The notes: a model not told the origin generated them from the sequence alone. A stretch of DNA of 64,000 nucleotides from Riptortus pedestris (GCA_019009955.1 CM032230.1:24298001-24362000); one strand, 5' to 3'. Counted from the stretch's first letter, positions 50,101 through 59,852 are shown. Translations and numbers: made by a program.

Positions 50101-51682
50101 ACCTGAATCATTCATATCAGTAAAACAGTTCACTAATTTAAGTTCTCCTTTAAATATTTATCTGATTATTTAATTTGTATATGTTAGTTGTGTGGTGAAC
50201 TTACGTGCCTGGGCATGATTAGCCAGAACTAAGTCCCTGACATTTGTGAGATTAGAGAACTCTGCAATTTCGTCCACTTTGGGAAAACGTGTTCCATGTC
50301 TCACAAATGCCCACAAAGCTTGTGGTTTACAATCTGAAAAAATAAATTTATCAGTGAATTCACTTTCTTCTCTTTAATTTAATTTATTTATATGATGAGT
50401 TGTTGATCTGACATTCTATGGTTTTGTCAATAGTTGAAAAAAAATCCCCAAATTATGCTCCTAAGGAAGTCATTCTGACAATGATTATCTCAAGAATTGG
50501 TGTCAACACAAGACCCTCAACTGAAAATTTGTTAAAATTTTGAAAATATAAAAACTATTAGTTTCTGAATTAATATACAACAGTAGTAGAACTACGGCTA
50601 AAAAAGTTCCATTACATAGAAAATTTAGTTAACGTTTGGGACGTCATGGTCAAGGATCCCAAAAGTTGTGAATTTTTCTATCGTTAATAGGGATTCAGAA
50701 AATATGCGTTGAAATGTTTTCATTAATAATAAAAATCTCTACAAATTAAATCCTGTAATATTTTTACTTCGGTGTACAGGAACTGAGATATTCTGGAACT
50801 CCTTGACAATATCCATTTCCGTTGAGAGTTCCATATGGACAGCAAGCAGTGCATATTTTCTATTTATATCAAATTTGAGTATCAGGCTTAAAATTAAAGG
50901 TATTATGTTTATATAAATCCTTCTACATTTGAAGTATTGGCAGTGGTAAGTGTGGAATGGAATCTGCTGACTTATCCTTTGATGGGGATATCTTAAGTTA
51001 AAAACTCTTCTGTTTATGAAATATCTCATAATTCATATAACTTTAATGGATGAGTGGAATTGAGTTATGAAATTAATTATGTGGTTTGACCACAATTCAA
51101 AATTTTTATTTTATTTTAAATTTGCCATTTTTATTTTAATCAAAACATTACAAATTCGATCCAGTATTCAGTTGTCAGAAAGACAGAAAAATACGTACTA
51201 GTTCCTTGCCAAACGCCTTTCCTAGTAGAAATAAATTTTAATTAATTCTGTTACATATACCATTAAATATTGAAAAAGTTAATTTGCCCCATAACATGTT
51301 GTACTGTGAAAAGAACAAAATGTTTTTACAGTAAATTCTAATGTTGAGAGAGATCAGTAATTAAGAGTAGTTAAAGTCTGTTTTCCACAAATATTATAGT
51401 TGTTTTCACACAAACATGTTATCACCAAACCCCTGCACAGTCTCTTACATATCCTTCTTTTGGCACACATTGGTGAATCTGCTGAAAACAAATTCATTAC
51501 AAAAGAAATATAAATTAGTAATTAAATTAACTACCTTTGATTTTGGGAATATCTCCTCTGACATCATCATAAGGTGTCATTGTTGAGACGAGATTGTAAA
51601 AATCCTTGTTTTTACTTTTACCAATATTCAAGCTTCGGCTTGAAACCATTGGAAGGATCAAAATTGCAGCAAGGCAATACAT
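43255..51682 (-). CDS. MINPP1: Multiple inositol polyphosphate phosphatase-like protein (histidine acid phosphatase), nine exons
   Basis: This is a complete gene of 423 codons. Exons on the - strand in order: 51682-51535, 50333-50205, 50072-49897, 49614-49501, 48516-48369, 46632-46529, 45952-45840, 45480-45298, 43411-43255. All eight introns are GT-AG and every phase closes. Family members remove phosphates from inositol polyphosphates in the ER lumen or outside the cell. Seen: a hydrophobic signal peptide (MYCLAAILILPMVSSRS), STMTPYDDVRGDIP, the phosphohistidine motif RHGTRFP at residues 61-67, RTRQSAEAV at 159-167, SAPWCFAFEKEDL from 260, a glycosylation site NLT, and a Cys-rich C-terminus. 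Odd: where the family has HAE as proton donor, residues 322-324 read HSS. There is no ER-retention tetrapeptide at the C-terminus (CTKNTS). The start ATG directly follows a good acceptor (TTTTTTTACAG), so a 5' UTR intron is likely. Poly(A) signals AATAAATAAA lie just past the stop. Confidence 0.93.
45298..45480 (-). CDS. MINPP1: MINPP-like exon 8: region of the family HAE motif, here HSS
   Basis: The acceptor is TTTTTTGAATAG|GAAGG and the donor TTTAA|GTAATT. It encodes VSLLFGHSSGNRKLLVALGL and WRSSYLFPFAANINAVRF. The position of the usual HAE proton-donor motif reads His-Ser-Ser, so the acidic residue is absent. Without splicing the frame would stop four bases past the donor. The donor phase fits exon 9 and restores an Arg-Phe-Lys-Cys junction. 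Confidence 0.9.
45840..45952 (-). CDS. MINPP1: MINPP-like exon 7
   Basis: The acceptor is ATTCTTACAG|ATTTTG and the donor AGCCA|GTAAGT. It encodes ILEFMEDLNYYYKSGYGNSL; the E-x-x-x-DL-x-x-Y...GYG run is the well-conserved block before the HAE motif. Confidence 0.93.
46110..46257 (-). mobile_element. tRNA-derived SINE, family 1, in MINPP-like intron
   Basis: On the - strand it starts GGGGCTCAAGTTAGCCATCT, has a box B-like TTTGAGTCCTACATGGG, then CAATAGGAATTTATTTAGTG. Its head and body match the + strand copy at 19174. It lies between exons 6 and 7 of the phosphatase gene. Confidence 0.75.
46404..46486. repeat. (CA)n microsatellite in MINPP-like intron
   Basis: About 41 uninterrupted units, 42 bases past (in - strand direction) the exon 6 donor. 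Confidence 0.97.
46529..46632 (-). CDS. MINPP1: MINPP-like exon 6
   Basis: The acceptor is TTTCATCACAG|ATACT and the donor TTAAAG|GTATAA. It encodes LYDICGFEYSWYHDPRSAPW then CFAFEKEDLK; the L-x-x-C-x-F...S-x-W-C-x-x-F pattern is a family hallmark. The preceding intron (46633-48368) carries a HINE-like repeat copy. Confidence 0.92.
46760..47148 (+). mobile_element. HINE-like element, 5' truncated, in MINPP-like intron
   Basis: Begins in GTTAGCCGATCACAT (module B), keeps the core, the C tract and (TA)n (47080-47120), then only the end hairpin TTTCCCTTAAGGGAAATCTG and CTAAAA. The block between TA tract and hairpin is deleted. Inserted antisense to the phosphatase gene. Confidence 0.8.
48369..48516 (-). 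CDS. MINPP1: MINPP-like exon 5
   Basis: The acceptor is TTTATTTTAG|AATGAA and the donor CATTTG|GTATGT. It encodes NEKHCETWKQSTKNAKAKEE and a helical segment ending RISKRLGFENDLPF. The Cys-x-x-Trp and downstream Glu-rich helix suit the variable cap domain of the family. Confidence 0.9.
49501..49614 (-). CDS. MINPP1: MINPP-like exon 4
   Basis: The acceptor is TTTTTTCCCACAG|GTTAAA and the donor ATAAAG|GTAACA; 38 codons in phase 0. It encodes KLRTRQSAEAVTLGLLNAF, matching the conserved RT/RC-x-x-SA...GL block whose Arg contacts phosphate in related enzymes. Confidence 0.92.
49897..50072 (-). CDS. MINPP1: MINPP-like exon 3
   Basis: The acceptor is GATTCCTAG|GTGGTG and the donor ATCGAA|GTATGT. 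It encodes GELSENELEALRTWQLSAKP and LTASGVDELIRFGRRIRKGF, the segment that follows the catalytic motif in the family (Leu...Trp...Pro, then Leu-T-x-x-G). Confidence 0.93.
50205..50333 (-). CDS. MINPP1: MINPP-like exon 2: catalytic RHGTRFP motif
   Basis: The acceptor is TTTTTTCAG|ATTGT and the donor GGCAC|GTAAGT. It encodes CKPQALWAFVRHGTRFPKVD; the His of RHGxRxP is the nucleophile in histidine acid phosphatases. A likely N-glycosylation site (NLT) follows. Confidence 0.95.
51535..51682 (-). CDS. MINPP1: MINPP-like exon 1: signal peptide and mature N-terminus
   Basis: ATG at 51682-51680, 49 codons plus one base, donor AAAG|GTAGTT. The hydrophobic leader MYCLAAILILPMVSS is followed by MTPYDDVRGDIPKIK, the conserved N-terminal block of the family. 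The sequence TTTTTTTACAG directly before the ATG suggests an upstream noncoding exon. Confidence 0.9.
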
Positions 51683-52050
51683 CTGTAAAAAAATAGAATC
51701 TCAATTACCCAAACCCCTCAGATATGTAAATGGTATTTAAAAAATGCTTTATACTTCTGTAAGATATTTATGATAGTCTTTCATAAAGAAAATTTTCTAT
51801 CAAAAAAGAAGTGGGATTTCTTATTCGAATTCCATCCGGCGTTTTGTTGGAGTGAAAGTAACATTGCTTCAAGACAATTTTTTTGTGAATTCTACTATTT
51901 TATTATAAAATCTCTCTATATAATTTAATTTTCAGTAGCCCTGTTATACGTCTTGATGGGTTGAAATAGACATAATTTCCCTTGTAAATATAAAGATACA
52001 AGGGGGTGAAGCATGTGGGGTCAATGGCACAAGCAAGTTCTATAATATAA
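51683..52050. other. 5' flank of the MINPP-like gene
   Basis: Presumed 5' UTR intron or promoter region on the - strand. The only specific signal is the acceptor-like TTTTTTTACAG next to the ATG. Confidence 0.4.
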
Positions 52051-52059
52051 AGTCACTGT

Positions 52060-52600
52060 ACCACCACGATTTTGGGTTCGCCCTCCGAAATGTTCCGCCC
52101 TTATCGCTGGGCCGATTTTCACGATTGTAACTTTTTGTTCATCGTGCTCGACTTTTGCTTTGAAAAATTATGAAATCCGAAATATCTCTCGACCCGTAAT
52201 AGCTACAGGGGCTTGAAAATTTTTATTCCCGGCCGGATTTTTTTCACGTTAAATTCGCTATAAATCCGAGGGTAGGTGCGATTTCTTTCCCCAGCCAGAT
52301 AGAAGCCTTTCGCTACGATATAGGTCGGTTCGATTCCCGTAGAAAGGCGCTAAAAGTCGGAGTTTGCTGCCCTAGCCCCCCTGTTTCTCGGTCGTTTTTC
52401 AGTTTCGAGGAGTCTTTTCACAACTACAGGAAATTATCTAACTTTTCACCGAATCTTTTCTCTGAATTTCACCCCACCGCCCCACACGACCCTCTCGAAA
52501 TCGGCCTTCGAAAAGAGACTCTCGTTGTCGCCCTCTCTCCCCTCCCCGGGGCCTGATAAGGGAAACCCGCTTCCGAGCACTCATATTCATCAATAACAAA
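52060..52600. other. G+C-rich, CpG-bearing island of unknown nature
   Basis: A sharp composition change with many CG dinucleotides and T/C runs (for example GTTCGCCCTCCGAAATG, CCTCCCCGGGGCCTGATAAG). It has no long open frame. It could be the promoter-side island of the phosphatase gene, whose first coding exon lies about 380 bases away on the - strand, or the non-coding end of a DNA transposon, since a Harbinger remnant follows. Confidence 0.5.
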
Positions 52601-52949
52601 AATTCCCTGTAACATGAACATTAAATGTCAATCATTCATTTGCTTTACTGTGAGATATGGGCATTTATGTTTAGAATTGCTATTATCCGGAAATGGGTTG
52701 ATGTAATAATGGTTTCCTGTCGGAATATAAAGTAGCCAGTATACGATGACATTTGTTTGTCAACTTTTACGTATTTATCAAACACAATTGTCAGACATGC
52801 TCTCAGTTTCAGATTTCTCCTGTCATGAACATTTTTCCTAGGAGCTATAGAGTGTACGAGGACAGATACAACATTTTTGGCAATGTTAAGCTCTTTGTAG
52901 TAAGAAGAAAAAAACTAGACGATGGAGTAGAGAGTGGTAAAAATTAAGA

Positions 52950-53200
52950 GGTAAATATATATCCACAAAAATTGGTTGCGGGGAATATGGCGCATAGAGC
53001 CAGAAGACTCTTCTGGCCAACTTTCTGCGAATGGACCATAAAACTTTTGAAGAATTACTATCATTGCTAAGTCCTCGTATTAAAACACTATACCCACTTC
53101 TCAAAGATTATCAATAACTTTGAAGTACTTGCTTTTGGCGACGATTTTGAAACAAATACGCCGGTCAATCAAGAATTCCATTAAACACTAGATAGATTCT
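52950..53200 (+). pseudogene. Decayed PIF/Harbinger transposase fragment
   Basis: On the + strand, from about 53012, the frame reads LLANFLRMDHKTFEELLSLL then SPRIKTLYPLLKDY. The FLRM...F..LL..L.P.I pattern is the N-terminal region of PIF/Harbinger (HARBI1-like) transposases. A further stretch, KYLLLATILKQI, in another frame resembles the LRFLATG block that follows. A TAG just before and frame changes after show it is dead. The DDE catalytic part is absent. Confidence 0.6.
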
Positions 53201-53464
53201 ATGTCACACGCAACAAATAAGGCTGCAGACCATCAAATGTTTTGACAAAGATGTAAAATTTAGCAAAGATTTTGACCTTTTACAGGGCTTCAGTTTTTAG
53301 ATGAATTATCATCAGAATTTCTGTTTTCCTGAAATTAATTGATATAATAATGTTTTTCCGCCAAAACATAAATATTTGATAATCGGAAGTACTAAATAAA
53401 TAACAAGTTTACAAAACGCACATGGACATGTATTTCTCATCTGATGACACCTTTATTTTATTTT

Positions 53465-54422
53465 ATTTTTTTCCTCCACATAGTAGAGGAGTTATTTATT
53501 TGAATACATGTTCCTTTGCCACATGGCATATTACATGCGTGATTATGTTTAAATACATTTTTATTTTATAATATATACACGTTAATCAACTATCTACTCA
53601 AATATAATATAAAATAAAAAAAAAAATAAGTAAGATAATTTATGACACCTTAGGTTCATTTTATTATTTGAGTGGTTTGATGGTCTGAACTTCACATCAG
53701 AGCTGGTGTCACCTACGGCTCATCAGTAATGTTACAGTTCAATGACATCTGCTCGTAAATACAGTGTTCCTGATTAAGATTAGCATTTGCTCATTTAAAC
53801 GTAAGAACAAAATATTCATTTGTAACCTCTAAACGATAGCATGGACTCATTACCTCTCACCAAGTAAGTAGATTTCCATAAAGAACTGATTGTACATAGG
53901 GCTGACGACAACCAGGTCCCTTCAAAATTAATTCATAAATTAATTAATTAATTTTAACTGTATTTCAGTTTCAAATAATTCAAGAAGTTATACATTTCTT
54001 TAGCAAACTGTTTTAATGGTTTATTATGTTTATAAAATAACAGTTTTTCCTCAACAGGGCAATTTTCTTGTCGGCATTTTAATTGGGATTTAAAGTCTTC
54101 TCTTTGGTCCGTTAGTAGTCTGCAGTCATAGAGCAAGTGTCTGTATGTCTGTTCAGTAGTTAAGTCGCAGTAACAGTTTGGTTGATCTGTTAGGCCAAAA
54201 CGATTAAAATAAGAATTTGTTGTTCCGTGTCCAGTTAATAATTGTGTCAAGTAAAAGTCAGTTGATATTAATTTTTGTCCTAAGTACTCTTTAATGTCTG
54301 GAATAAATATCTTTAAATGTTGTCCTTTCATAGTCGTATTCCATTTCTGTTGCCATGTGTTATTTGTGTCAGTAAGTACTTGTGTTTTTAAGTGTGATTT
54401 AGTTGTAGAATTCTGGAATTTT

Positions 54423-54425
<3 letters not shown>
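53465..54425 (-). mobile_element. 3' end of a non-LTR retrotransposon, copy 1
   Basis: On the - strand from 54425 the frame reads to a stop at 53956. It contains TWQQKWNTTMKGQHLKIFIP, LLTGHGTTNSYFNRFGL and a C-x-C...H...C set (CYCDLTTEQTYRHLLYDC), the usual C-terminus of non-LTR polyproteins after the reverse transcriptase. An AT-rich 3' UTR follows, ending AATAAATAA near 53490. Its end matches the UTR of copy 3 (CATGTAATATGCCATGTGGC). It is 5' truncated at the (TA)n tract 54425-54477. Confidence 0.75.

Positions 54426-54477
<52 letters not shown>
54425..54477. repeat. (TA)n microsatellite at retroelement border
   Basis: About 26 TA units exactly where homology to the non-LTR element stops. 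Confidence 0.95.
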
Positions 54478-54480
<3 letters not shown>

Positions 54481-54617
54481 AGATAAGGAATAATATCACG
54501 TGTTCAGACAGTATTCATCTTGCATCAACTGAAATATTTTACAAGATTGTTCGATCATTTTCCTCAAAACTTGAAAATCAAAGGACTTATTTCTTTTTTA
54601 GATTGTATTCATCATGG

Positions 54618-55160
54618 GATTTCCGAAAAAAAGGCTGCAAATGTCCATCGATTCTGCCTAGGAGATTACGAAAATGAGGTCCGTTCAAAACTGTATATAT
54701 ATATTTGTCTGTTAACGCACTAGTGGCCACAGTCTTTGTTTTATCTTTACCAAACTTGATATTTAAACGTTTTATGTAAAACTAAAGATCAAGCTATTTA
54801 ATGGCTGACATCTGACAAGTGGGAGGGGAGTTTAAAGTGAGAATTACAAATATTCGTAATATCTCCGTTATTTTGTCGGATCAAAACATTTTATAAAGCC
54901 AATCTTATTGCAAATGTAATGTATACATGTTATGTACAGTATTTACTATCTTGATTATTAGCCGAGATATTTGCGTTTTTAGTTTTCTGCCTTCATTAAA
55001 CACTCCTATTCATGTCATATTAACGATAAGCTGTTATATTATGAATCAAGTTATTTGAAGCTCAAATACCCATTATTGTTTTCATTAAACTTTTATATTT
55101 TGAGATAAATGCAAATATGTGTGGCACGTGGAAAATCTGATTAGTTTTCGTAGCCTCTGG
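54618..55160 (-). mobile_element. HINE-like element, module C, main part; 5' end displaced by insertion
   Basis: Reverse-oriented copy: CAAATGTCCATCGATTCTGC (3' block), GAAAATGAGGTCCGTTCAAA, a short TA tract, core, then module C up to AGTTTTCGTAGCCTCTGGG at 55160. The missing last bases of the 5' end (CACCCCTGCGTGACGGACTT) are at 55846-55866, after an inserted segment. Confidence 0.75.
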
Positions 55161-55280
55161 GTTGTTTGTTTGTTGGGTTCGGGCAAAAAACATCAAGGTC
55201 ATCAGTGCCCAACGCTCGCAGAACCGTATTTGAGTTCTCCGACCATGTCAAATCACAGACATATGCACACTAGGCCGCTT
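55161..55280 (-). mobile_element. Non-LTR retrotransposon or SINE 3' tail inserted in HINE-like copy
   Basis: On the - strand GTTGGGCACTGATGACCTTG and ATGTTTTTTGCCCGAACCCA followed by (CAAA)n-like AACAAACAAACAA. The phrase of the type GG(A/C)C-TGATGACCT-x-GATGTT before a simple A-rich tail is a common 3' end of arthropod non-LTR elements (established knowledge). Confidence 0.6.
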
Positions 55281-55479
55281 TTTTTTTTTTTGTTTTTTCC
55301 TTTTTTTTTAACTTTTACTTTACTTTTTCAATATTTCTCCTTCATTATTTTCTTTCTTCTTCTTTTTAAACCCCACCCCCCTTTTATTTATTTTTTATTA
55401 ATATTTTTTTTTCTTGTAATGGGATTCTTGGCCTGTGCCCTGAAACCTACATACCGGTATCACAGGTATACTATACCAC

Positions 55480-55800
55480 AATTAAAATTAATTAAATTAT
55501 GAGACTTAACTATTTAAATAAATACTAAAAACAATGGTATTAAATAGACTACAACTATTAATATCAAAAACTATTAAAATAAACATTGGACTTAAGCTAT
55601 TCCAAAAAAAAACTAATAAAAACTATTGAATAAACATTAAAATTAAAGCTATTGAATAAACATTAAAATTAAAGCTATTAAATAAACATTAAAATTAAAC
55701 AAACATTAAATTAAAACTATTAAATAAACATTAAAACAAAACCTATTAAAATAACCATTGAACTTAAAACTATTACTAGCATTTAAAAAAAAAAATGGTA
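55480..55800. repeat. A-rich minisatellite, unit about 26 bp
   Basis: Irregular tandem copies of CTATTRAATAAACATTAAAA plus TTAAAG; the clearest run is 55623-55700, degenerate on both sides. It lies inside the segment that splits the HINE-like copy. Confidence 0.85.
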
Positions 55801-55839
55801 ACAAAAAATACTAGGTTATTTCGCAGAGCTATATGTGGC

Positions 55840-55866
55840 TGGCCCACCCCTGCGTGACGGACTTTT
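55840..55866 (-). mobile_element. Displaced 5' end of HINE-like element
   Basis: CCACCCCTGCGTGACGGACT followed by TTTTTT: the reversed 5' terminus completing the copy at 54618-55160. Confidence 0.75.
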
Positions 55867-56599
55867 TTAAATTTTGAAAAGCTTTCATTTATAATAGGGT
55901 ATGTGTTTTACGATGTAAATTTTAATATACTCGTGACTTGTGTTTTGGATTTTTTAAGCTGAAGATGTATAGAGTACTGTTTGCTTTAAATATTAATTTA
56001 ATGATTACGTTTTAACACCGCTTTCAAGGGCAAATGTTTATTTTTGTTGCTCTTGTGTAGCACCAAATATTTTAATTTGAAGTAACATGTTTAAAAAGTA
56101 CTTAGAATTGCTCAATCATTTCAGCTCTTAGAATTGCAATAACTGTCATTAAAAATAAAATACTTTCTTATCCTTGCCACCTGCATTAGATAATAAACTG
56201 TCATCTGAAAAGAAGAAAGTCTACTAACCAAAATTAGATTTTTACAAACATAATTACAGATAAACCGTCACATCATCAATAAAATAAACGGCCGCCTTTA
56301 CTATAGGATGGGTAGGGATCTATTATTGAACGTTAATGTATATAAATGTATTAGAATTTTAAAAGTTAAAACACAGTTTGCTCTTACCTTTGCCTTGAAT
56401 ATGGCAACCATTGTCACTCGAATGAGGTCTTGACGTTTGTTTATCAATATATATACCATTTGCAGGCCCCATTTCTGTTTATCAATGTAAACATTAATTA
56501 AGGAACTTTCGATGATGGGATTCCTTGCCACTAACTACTATGCAAATATTAGTCAGCCTTATGACACGAACGCTAATTAACGTAAATGTATGTATATGT

Positions 56600-56639
<40 letters not shown>

Positions 56640-57217
56640 ACATATACATATACACATACGCATATACATTTAGATAATTCAAAATTTGCAAACCAATAAA
56701 AATTCAAACCGCTGGATCAGATAGCCAAACTCCTCACAATATATACATACACACACATTTTGTTTTTTAATTCACTTTGCGCACAAAGGGCATTTATTTA
56801 CTGCATGTAACATACTATTATTGTAGTGCATAATGCATAATAATTTTGATTACAAGAAATGTAAAGTTTATAATTGCTTGTTGGAAAAAAAAATTAAAGA
56901 AAAAAAAAAAGCAGTTAAAAAATAATATAAGCGTATAAATAATAAAATTAATAATAAGTAATAAGTAATGAAAAAATCAAGGCACAAATTAAAAAAAAAT
57001 GTGAACCAACCTAATAAAATATTAATTGGACTTCATGACGAAGGTCCATAATTCTATTACATTATTCTTGATGTAGGGGGAAACTGACCATATTATTCTT
57101 TAAGTAAAATGGTTAAAACGTCTCCTGATTCTATTAAACATTTAGAAAAATGCCTAAATAAAAATGGACATTTTTAAAAAAAAACTCATTTGATCACAAT
57201 GACAATTTTTGCCATTT
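55867..57217. other. Intergenic, nothing coding recognised
   Basis: AT-rich. Holds the palindromic TA tract at 56583-56672 and A-runs near 56885-56910. A 76-codon - strand frame (56531-56301) has no recognisable motif. Confidence 0.45.
56583..56672. repeat. Large palindrome centred on (TA)n
   Basis: TGTATATGTGTTTATATA on the left pairs exactly with TATATAAACACATATACA on the right, around about 30 bases of TA. Outer arms TAAATGTAT and ATACATTTA also pair. It could form a cruciform. Confidence 0.9.
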
Positions 57218-57336
57218 TAGCAGATTGCCCTTCAGGGAAATCAGCTATTGAGGTCGGACTCATGATGCGAGTTTCGAAAAATTTCTTCAAATGTCCATCG
57301 ATCCTACCCAGGAGATGACGAAAATGAGGTCCGTTC

Positions 57337-57392
<56 letters not shown>

Positions 57393-57917
57393 CCGTCACC
57401 ACTCTAGCGATCGAAATTTTTGTTCGTTCGTTACCAAACTCCATATTTAATCGTTTTGTGTAGAAAGGAAGATCAAGTTCGTTAGTGGCTGAAATCGGAA
57501 CAGTGGGAGGGGAGGGGTTTAAAGGAGTGGATTTTTGAAAAATTCGAAATATTTCTGTTACTATGCGTCGGATCGAAACATTTTATAGAATGAATTTTAT
57601 TGGAAATTCAATTTACTATAAATATTGTTCTATACATTTATTCTGTATCTTGAATATTAACCGAGATATTTGCATTTGTATTCTGCGTGTGGTCGCCAGT
57701 AGGCTACCACTTTCCGCCGAGAGTTCTGGCGGCCGTTTCCATAACTATTCGTCCCTCGTGAATAGGTTTAGAGGTTAGGTTAACTGTTTTTTGGGGCTAG
57801 AAACTACTGGGTTATTACGCCCTAAATAATGTTTTAGGTTTAGAGGTTTCTTACTACTACAGTTGTTATTAGGCAGATTTCTCTATTGTAATACGTCACG
57901 TGGGAACTCTGCGGACT
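57218..57917 (-). mobile_element. HINE-like element, nearly full length, 5' module A
   Basis: 3' end first (TTTTAGCAGATTGCCCTTCA at 57218), then 3' block, (TA)n 57342-57388, core, and module A, shared with the copy at 772: CTGCGTGTGGTCGCCAGTAG, GGCGGCCGTTTCCATAACTA, CTAGAAACTACTGGGTTATT. The 5' terminus is shortened by a deletion of the ACGCAGGGGCTGCGT hairpin (reads GAACTCTGCGGACTTTT). Confidence 0.85.
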
Positions 57918-57943
57918 TTTGTATTATGAACTTTTGTAAATAA

Positions 57944-58105
57944 AATTTAGTAGTTCCGTGTCCAATGAGAACTTATGTCGGATAATAGTCAGTGACAGTA
58001 CAGTTGTTGAGGTTCGTCAAGATTTGGGATGAATGTTTTTAAATGCATACCTTCTTATGTATTGTCCCATCGCTCCTGCCACTGTTTTTTGTGGCTGGAC
58101 GTAAC
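57944..58105 (-). mobile_element. Non-LTR retrotransposon fragment, copy 2
   Basis: On the - strand, broken frames read TWQERWDNT, GMHLKTFIPNLDE and HWTRN in place of HGTTN. This is collinear with TWQQKWNTT...GQHLKIFIPDIKE...GHGTTN of copy 1 (54350-54200). Stops interrupt it. Confidence 0.7.
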
Positions 58106-58108
58106 GTT

Positions 58109-58166
58109 AGCAGATTTCCCTTGAGGGAAATCAGCTATTGAGGTCGTACTCATGACGCGATTTTTA
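58109..58166 (-). mobile_element. HINE-like 3' end fragment
   Basis: TTAGCAGATTTCCCTTGAGG through GGTCGTACTCATGACGCGAT: a clean reversed 3' terminus cut off after about 55 bases, head to head with the next copy. Confidence 0.85.
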
Positions 58167-58177
58167 CTCTAACATAA

Positions 58178-58622
58178 AAAAGTCCGTCACGCAGGGGCTG
58201 CGTACACTAAGCAGATTTCCCACGTCAAGTTATACAATAGGAAAATCTCCATACGATAGCCGAATAGTTACGGCAAAGGCCGAACTAGCTTTTACTAGCT
58301 TTAGGAAACAGTCATCCCTTATCGGCCCGAATTTAATAAATATGCTAATATCTCGGTTAATATTCAAGATAGAGAATAAATTTATAAAACAATATTTATA
58401 GTAAATTTAATTTGCAATAAGACTGGTTCTATACAAATTTTTGATCTGGCGTATGGTAACGGAGATATTTCGAATTTTCGAAAATCCCCCCTTTAAACCC
58501 CCCCCCTCCCACTGGTCCGATTTCAGCCATTAACAAACTTGATCTGTCTTTTTGCATAAAACGTTTAAATATAGAGTTTGGTAACGATCAAACAAACATT
58601 GCGACCGCTAGAGCGTTAACAG
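58178..58622 (+). mobile_element. HINE-like element, 5' module B, cut before the TA tract
   Basis: Starts AAAAAAGTCCGTCACGCAGG and runs to CGACCGCTAGAGCGTTAACA at 58621, where the (TA)n tract should begin. Together with the 58109-58166 fragment it looks like one inverted or rearranged copy. Confidence 0.85.
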
Positions 58623-58639
58623 GTTGTCAGGCGACCGTT

Positions 58640-59785
58640 AATATACAGGTTGCCCCCAAACCAAACAGCCAAACTTTAGGGATCGATAGAGGATCGAAAA
58701 ACTAAAACAAAAAGTCCTCTGGCATATGCCTCGTTTTCGAGAAAATCACAAAAAACTAAAAATAGTTGTGCAAAAACTAGTTAAGGCCAATGGAAGAGCG
58801 GATTTTATTCCTTGAATGAATTTTAGCAATAAATGTTATTCCAATACAATTATTGTATTCTAATCTTATACTAACAGAAAGGTAATTGAAAAAAAAAATA
58901 TTTTTTATTAAGAAAAAATAATAAATACTTTTTTATTCAAATATTCATAGTATAAAAAAAATTACCTGTTTAAAGTAGATAACATTATGAACAATAACTG
59001 AAGATTAAAACATAAAAAAAGATTAAAAATTTAGAAAATTAATAAAATAATGTTTCAGTTTTTATATGGGTCTACCTTAGTGAGAAAAAAAAACCTGAAA
59101 ATTTTGAAGGTTTTACCTTCTCTAAGGCACAATTTCTAACGGAACATGGACAGACAGAACATTATTTAACAAGATTTAAAATTCAAGACAATGACAAATG
59201 TACTTGCGACTTACAGACAACACAAACTTTTTTACATATACTTTATGACTGCACAACATTTAGTCAAAATAGATCAAATATAATAATAACCATAATTTTA
59301 AAAGGAGGTAATTGGCCAGAACCACCTCATGTTATATTTAACAAATATAATAAAGAATTTATAAAGTTTATCAAAAGTATAGATATGGATGTAGCAAAAA
59401 TTCATTAGAATGTGAAGTTGATTGTGAGGAATGGGGATTATAATTCAATATATTTACCTTACATAGACTCGCAAATTAAACATCGTTGAGTTTAAGTTTA
59501 ATTTTAATTGAAATGCTTTTGTTCTTATTGTTTTTATTTATTTACTTTTCATTTCATTTATTAATTCTGTTTGTAATTACCATACTTAATTTAACTTTAC
59601 TTATTGTATTTTATTTTTATTTTTTATTTTTTATTTCATTTTTTTTTAATTTTATTTCTTGAATATTTGAATAGACAGTTGATAAACAAATATTTATTGT
59701 AAAATAATGATGTATTTAAACATAATAATACATGTAATATGCCATGTGGCAATGGAACATGTATTCGAATAAATAACACCTCACA
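58640..59785 (+). mobile_element. 3' end of a non-LTR retrotransposon, copy 3
   Basis: From about 59119 the + frame reads FLTEHGQTEHYLTRFKIQ, CTCDLQTTQTFLHILYDC and ends VAKIH with TAG at 59406-59408; it has the same HG...Y..RF...C-x-C...H...C layout as copy 1. The 3' UTR (59409-59785) ends with CATGTAATATGCCATGTGGC and CGAATAAATAAC, matching copy 1 in reverse. The part before 59095 is uncertain; its start near 58640 is only the point where the previous element stops. Confidence 0.7.
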
Positions 59786-59800
59786 GGGTTACTATGAGGA

Positions 59801-59802
<2 letters not shown>

Positions 59803-59852
<50 letters not shown>

